Of a stretch of 64,000 nt of DNA, positions 59,406 through 64,000 are shown piece after piece. Source of the DNA: Euclidia mi (lineage: Eukaryota > Arthropoda > Insecta > Lepidoptera > Erebidae); assembly GCA_944739405.2 (NCBI GenBank), contig OX123193.2, positions 25,347,516 to 25,411,515 of the forward strand, written 5' to 3'. Position 1 is the first letter of the stretch. Every line of letters begins with the position of its first letter. Below the pieces are notes generated by a model. That model searched no databases and was not told where the DNA came from. It saw nothing but the letters and a program-made list of their open reading frames with translations. The position numbers were made by a program, and so were the translations under genes.

Positions 59406-60020
59406 TACCTAGAACATGGACCGATTTAGCACGTGTTGTAGCTGTTTTGAATTGTTATAGTGTTTAGACGCGTTTTGTATTGTCTTTCAAGAAAAATCGA
59501 AAGCTCCACTCAAAATAACAATGGGACAGATTGCAGAGACAATCGGGGCTACCTCAACAGAATGTGGAAATTAAATCTAGGCAACACGTAGAATAAAATT
59601 ACAGTTGCGAAACTGATGTAAACGTAGTACATATGTAAATATCACCTGCATACAAAAAAGAAGAACAATGTCGAACGTTTTGTGCTTCGGATATTCACGA
59701 TATGTTAATGTTGAGGTGGTACAACAGGTGGCAGGCAGGGGTGACTCGGAGGGGAACGCAACCGACACTTGTTGCGCCGTTGCGCGTTGCTCAGTATTCA
59801 GCGCCGATAAACAAATGTAATAGCTTCATTATGTCCACGTTGCGCTTATCTAGTCAAACTGTTGTATATGGTTATTATTTTCTGTTTACTTACGGTTATT
59901 TTCTTACTTATGGTATAGAATCTACATTCATTTTTCTACTACTAAATATACAACGTTTCTCTGAACATTCAAACTCCTTAGGAGGGATTCAATTTTGGAG
60001 TATTTTTTTAAATATTTTTT
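59406..60020. other. no gene seen
   Basis: AT-rich sequence with a short GC-rich patch at 59725-59800. Open frames on both strands have no recognisable domain. Confidence 0.45.
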
Positions 60021-60285
60021 TTATAAACTCACACCTTTATCCCCGACGGGGTAGGCAGAGGTGTAATATTACACCCACATTTCGCCATGAATTTTTTGGT
60101 CCCACGTACCTTACCTAATAGGGAGCGAACCTTTGCCGTTACCGGGCACATCACCAGACTCCGAATTGCTGTTACTAAGAATTCGGAAAAACCCAGTAAC
60201 ACTTTTGCCCGACCCGGGAATTGAACCAGGGACCTCCGATCAGCAGTCGCATACGCTATCCACTGGACCACGGAGGCAGTTCTTA
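60021..60285 (-). mobile_element. SINE family C, full-length copy
   Basis: Minus orientation. The tRNA-like head is at 60205-60281 (minus strand ACTGCCTCCGTGGTCCAGTG), then the GTGTTACTGGGTTTTTCCG body, and a 3' end CTCTGCCTACCCCGTCGGGG followed by AAAGGTGTGAGTTTATA. This 3' end is the same as that of the LINE at 27.6 kb. A 3'-only fragment of the same family is at 10868-10982. Confidence 0.85.
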
Positions 60286-62440
60286 TTAATTTTAGAGTAG
60301 CTGATTTATTTCACGATTTCGGTAATGAATCAGAACAAAATAAATCATGTTTCTAATAAGGAGCAATCAAACTCTAAGAGGTTCGCATATGCTAAAAATA
60401 ACATTTTATATTTTGTGACAGATTGGTGAAAATATTTCCTATTCAACTTTACCTTAACCACAGAATAAAGAGAGTCTTAACTTCAATATTGTATAACCAC
60501 GCTTAAACACTAAGATTCAATTTCTAGGAATACGCTCTAGATTAGTCAATAATTATTAATAAGTTTTTCAATGAGGTGACTTTACAGCTTGGTGTTTGGA
60601 GCTGTGCCCATCGGCAGACAATAGACTTGATTCCTGTTAAGTGACACAAAACATAGCTGGAGGTAACAGGGTTGGTACTTTGCTGCCAAACACTCCTAAA
60701 GTGATGTAAGCGTGATGTTGTGTGAACGTAACAAATATATTATAATGTCATAATAATCATCAGCATAGACTTCACATTTTATTTTTATTTGTCGCCTTCA
60801 TAAACATAACTAATTAACCACCTATTCACAATCCGCGACAGCTGGATTTTACGAATCGTATGTTTTGTGACGGCACGAAAATAAAACTCCTATGACAAAA
60901 ACAATAATGTAAGACAGGCTTCTTTTTATTTTCTTGCGGTCAGCAGAGACAATTAATTCTTAGGCTCGTATTATTCTATAGTTTCTACGTATTTTTCCTT
61001 CCTTCTTGCGGGAAAAAAGACGTACAAATACATAATGCTGCTGATAGTGAGCAAGTCTAAGTGGGCAAGCGACAATAGCGAGCCAGAACAAAAGCTCGCA
61101 CCATTTTTACCGAAGCCATTGTTCACCATTTGAACTTGGAACGTCGCGTGACGCAAGCGGCGCGTGCGCCGGTTCGCATTCAAATCGCCTTCTTTTTGTT
61201 TATAATTATACTAACGTTATTGTAACATCTTTTTTTGCAATAAAAGCATGATTGTGACTTTGAACTTTGTTGCTATAATTAGTAAATGCATTAAATATTA
61301 CAAATAAAAAACTGAGTTGAGATTAAAATTTATGAGGTGTACGCGCAACTAAGATAAAAAAAGCATAGACGAGTACTTTAGCTCTAGCTGAAATTGCTTG
61401 ATAATATGTAATGTACCATATATTTGATGGTAAGTGTTTTTCGCTAGGAGCTCTCGAAACTCTTCTTTAGGTTGGCTCTAGCACCGGCTCTCTGGTTAAC
61501 AGGAAGACTTCATTAGTGACACAGTGTCCACTTTATTATCTTTGTAGTGAAATGACAACTTGCTTACCTATATTTCTAGGTAAAGATTAAGCGTCTAATT
61601 CTTAATGTCATATTATTGGTTAGCACGCCTAAGTTGTATACAAATGAAAAGAAAACTGTCGTATGTACCATATAAAGCCTCTTCAGTATATGATACTCTA
61701 CAATATATCATTTTAAAGCTGAAGTCATAGTCAGAACAAAAACTATGATCACAATTACGAACATTGTAAATTATGTATGGTTACAATTACCTATATTAAT
61801 ATTGCCTAACACAATGATAGAGCAGAGCACTGTTGAATCAAAGGTTGCTCGCTGTTGAGATATACATAATGTTAGCTTTTTTTATGGACGATATGTCGTG
61901 GACTTATCCCAACCTAACCCTATAGAGACTAAACGAAGGGAATATAAGAGAAGTTTACAAATGTTCTGTCGAAACCGTTTGTCATCAGCGCAGGAGTTTG
62001 TTAATCAGTCTGAAATTGTAGAGTTCGTCACCGTGGTTGCCGTGTGAAGCAAATTCTGTCCATTATGAAACATTACCCATTCGCTCGGCGATGTCACCCT
62101 TCCACTCGTTGAAGCGTGGAGGAGGGTTATGCCATAATGCGGTAAAATGTTATTGTTCAAACGGTCCCGAGCTCACTCACGCAGAAAATGAACGTTTTGC
62201 ATATGACTTGTACTTTTGATAAAATTAAAATTCGTTACGTCCAACTGCTCTTTGCACCTAGCTGAAACGTTTCACTTCTTTGTATTGCTACCTGGACTGG
62301 CCGGATTACATCAGCCTTAGACAGAAAAACTAATATGAATCCATTATATTTTCCATGTTATAAACATTCCGCTGGCATATCAGGGGAGCTGATCGTTTTT
62401 ACCTTCCGAGGTGGAGGATCTAACAATGGTCAGTTATCTG
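60286..62440. other. no gene recognised
   Basis: AT-rich. The minus-strand frame at 60971-61183 and others are short and without domains. Could contain non-coding exon sequence of the long isoform, but nothing supports it. Confidence 0.4.
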
Positions 62441-62444
62441 GCAG

Positions 62445-62620
62445 TGATCTGTGGTGCGTTGATCACGAACGTAGGCGCGGGGCCGCTCAATGACGGAACG
62501 GTGCGGTGCGGAGCGGAGCGCGCATCATCTCATTGAGCGCGCACCGGATGGGCCAATCAGCGGCGTGAATGGACGCCCCCGCGCATGCGCCGCTGCTGCC
62601 TCGCGTTATTAGCTCCCGTA
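62445..62620. promoter_or_regulatory. CpG-rich promoter-like patch
   Basis: Contains GGTGCGGTGCGGAGCGGAGC repeats, a CCAAT word in context (GGGCCAATCAGCGGCG) and a palindromic GCGCATGCGC (NRF1-like). This is the strongest promoter-like signal upstream of the ERK-site exon and a candidate P2 promoter; no transcript or exon could be matched to it. Confidence 0.35.
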
Positions 62621-63339
62621 CTAGATGCCACTGTTTCTTTGTTGTACTCGTAAATTGTTATGACTTTTTATGGCCGAAGAATGTGTTGAGTCGTAAATCC
62701 GTTGTTTGGCTCATTGATAGCGCCATTGTTCGTCGCATGAGAAACCTCCCGATTCCTGGCTACTGTATTTCGACCGGTTACATAGCTCAGCTTGTTAGCT
62801 CCGAGGTGACATGTCCGGCGGTCGGCGGTCGGCGGTCAGCGATCGCCCGCTGTCCGACACACAACCTCACGAGATGACTACTTTTACGTAATGTTTGGAC
62901 GGAAGCATGCTACTATTATTTCAGTTTATGGTTTTAATTCAATATATGCTTTTAGGGATTCAATTAACGCTTTGATAAGATGAGTCAGCTTCTTCGACAG
63001 TAAATTGTTGTACCTATGTCAAGAAGAGCCTTCTGAACTCATATTGGTTTCATTGTCCTTCATGATTCGATGGAATTATTTTGAAGTTTTTGAATTTAAT
63101 GGTCCAACGTTGGCAGATTTCGCAAAACCCTTAAGTCCCACTCCAATTATCTCGAAGATAGTTAAGGTTTTCAATGTTCGCTGTCAGAAATTGAGGTAGC
63201 GGCGGCGCGTCGGTCGTGGGGTCGATTAACGACCGGCTAGTTTGTATACAAACATTGTTTCCAGTTCTCAGGTTATGAGCACGCACTCGACAAGGTCTTT
63301 ACTTTCAAGATCATCAGAGCATGCGCGAGGAGCAACTCA

Positions 63340-64000
63340 TAATTACGGTAATGGCTGACGTTGCACAACGGTGCGCCGGCGTCCGAACCGCCGCGCCGCC
63401 GCGCCGTCGCCGAAACGCCGCTTCACCGCGCAAGCCTCCACACTCGCCTCAAATTTACCGATGCCCAAGCAAATTGAATACCTAGGTAATTGAATACCTA
63501 CTCCTTTTATTAGCATTATTGATTTATGCGCTCGGAACGCTATCTAAAACATAAATCGCCAATTAACAAGTAACTAAATCACTACAACTATACCCAACGT
63601 TAAACAGAACACCGATCTTAAATTAATGAAACCCGCTTTCTATTATATCTAGTACAATATTTTTGTGCGTATTTAGTGCCTATTTCTTATTCCATCGACT
63701 AATATTTATTAATTTACAATGTACAAGCATTTCATAACAATCTTTGCTGCATGATTTCAACGTATTTCGAAATAGCAAACATTAGGTAGTCGATATTCTG
63801 TAAACTTGTGCTATTCGTAGGTAATAATTTAGAAAATGAACGTTTTCATATTTTTCTTTCGGTCACGGCGTGTTCACATTCGGGACAAGTGCACGCGAAA
63901 CCGAGAGCGTTGCGGAGTTGCGTCACCGACCGACGCTTGCGCATCGCACCGCGCACTTCGCACGCGCAAAACATATCGACATGTACCAACGACGTGTCCT
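63340..64000. promoter_or_regulatory. CpG-rich patches at the window edge
   Basis: 63355-63440 and 63860-63975 are CpG-rich within AT-rich DNA. Either could be a 5' exon or promoter of the long isoform continuing past the window. No coding frame with a phase-1 donor was found. Confidence 0.25.

Overview
The window is nuclear DNA from an insect, almost certainly a moth or butterfly. Coding sequence is a small fraction of it. The long AT-rich introns are littered with tRNA-headed SINEs, RTE- and I-like LINE fragments and (GATGAT)n-tailed elements of the kind common in Lepidoptera. No bacterial-style operons, CRISPR arrays or genuine tRNA/rRNA genes were seen.

The one cellular gene is on the minus strand and fills the window from 9.7 kb rightwards. 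It is the lepidopteran orthologue of pointed (pnt), the ETS1/2-type transcription factor that executes EGFR/Ras/ERK signalling. I placed nine coding exons to the base by matching splice sites and reading phase. From 5' to 3' (high to low coordinate) they are: an ERK-site exon (55116-55232), two exons carrying the PNT/SAM domain and its following linker (47222-47425 and 46458-46586), an alternative first exon (31274-31586), two low-complexity linker exons (16875-17123 and 12053-12211), and three exons carrying the ETS domain and C-terminus (11223-11341, 10405-10562, 9699-9762). The arrangement predicts two products. A P1-like product starts at 31586, lacks the PNT domain and is 353 residues long. 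A P2-like product contains the ERK site and PNT domain and starts upstream of 55232; I could not identify its first exon. CpG-rich islands in the introns carry ETS (CGGAAGT), CRE (TGACGTCA) and Pho/YY1-like motifs and are candidate enhancers or promoters.

Layout: 0.1-5.3 kb, a broken I-like LINE (plus strand) with a SINE nested in its ORF2; 5.3-9.7 kb, intergenic DNA and pnt 3' flank with SINEs, an RTE fragment and a 9-bp tandem repeat; 9.7-17.1 kb, the 3' half of pnt, with an RTE LINE fragment in one intron; 17.1-31.3 kb, a 14-kb intron with a hairpin cluster; 31.3-32.1 kb, the P1 first exon and CpG-rich promoter; 32.1-46.4 kb, intron of the long form; 46.4-55.2 kb, PNT-domain exons and SINEs; 55.2-64 kb, intron or 5' flank of the long form, with a PIF/Harbinger-like MITE, inverted SINEs and CpG-rich promoter-like patches.

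The most notable signals outside the gene are: a PNT-domain exon bracketed by inverted copies of one SINE; a perfect 68-bp palindrome split by that SINE; a uniform phase 1-1 exon design that makes five internal exons skippable in frame; a degenerate RLxYEQ repeat in the P1-specific N-terminus; and a cluster of three hairpins within 180 bp.
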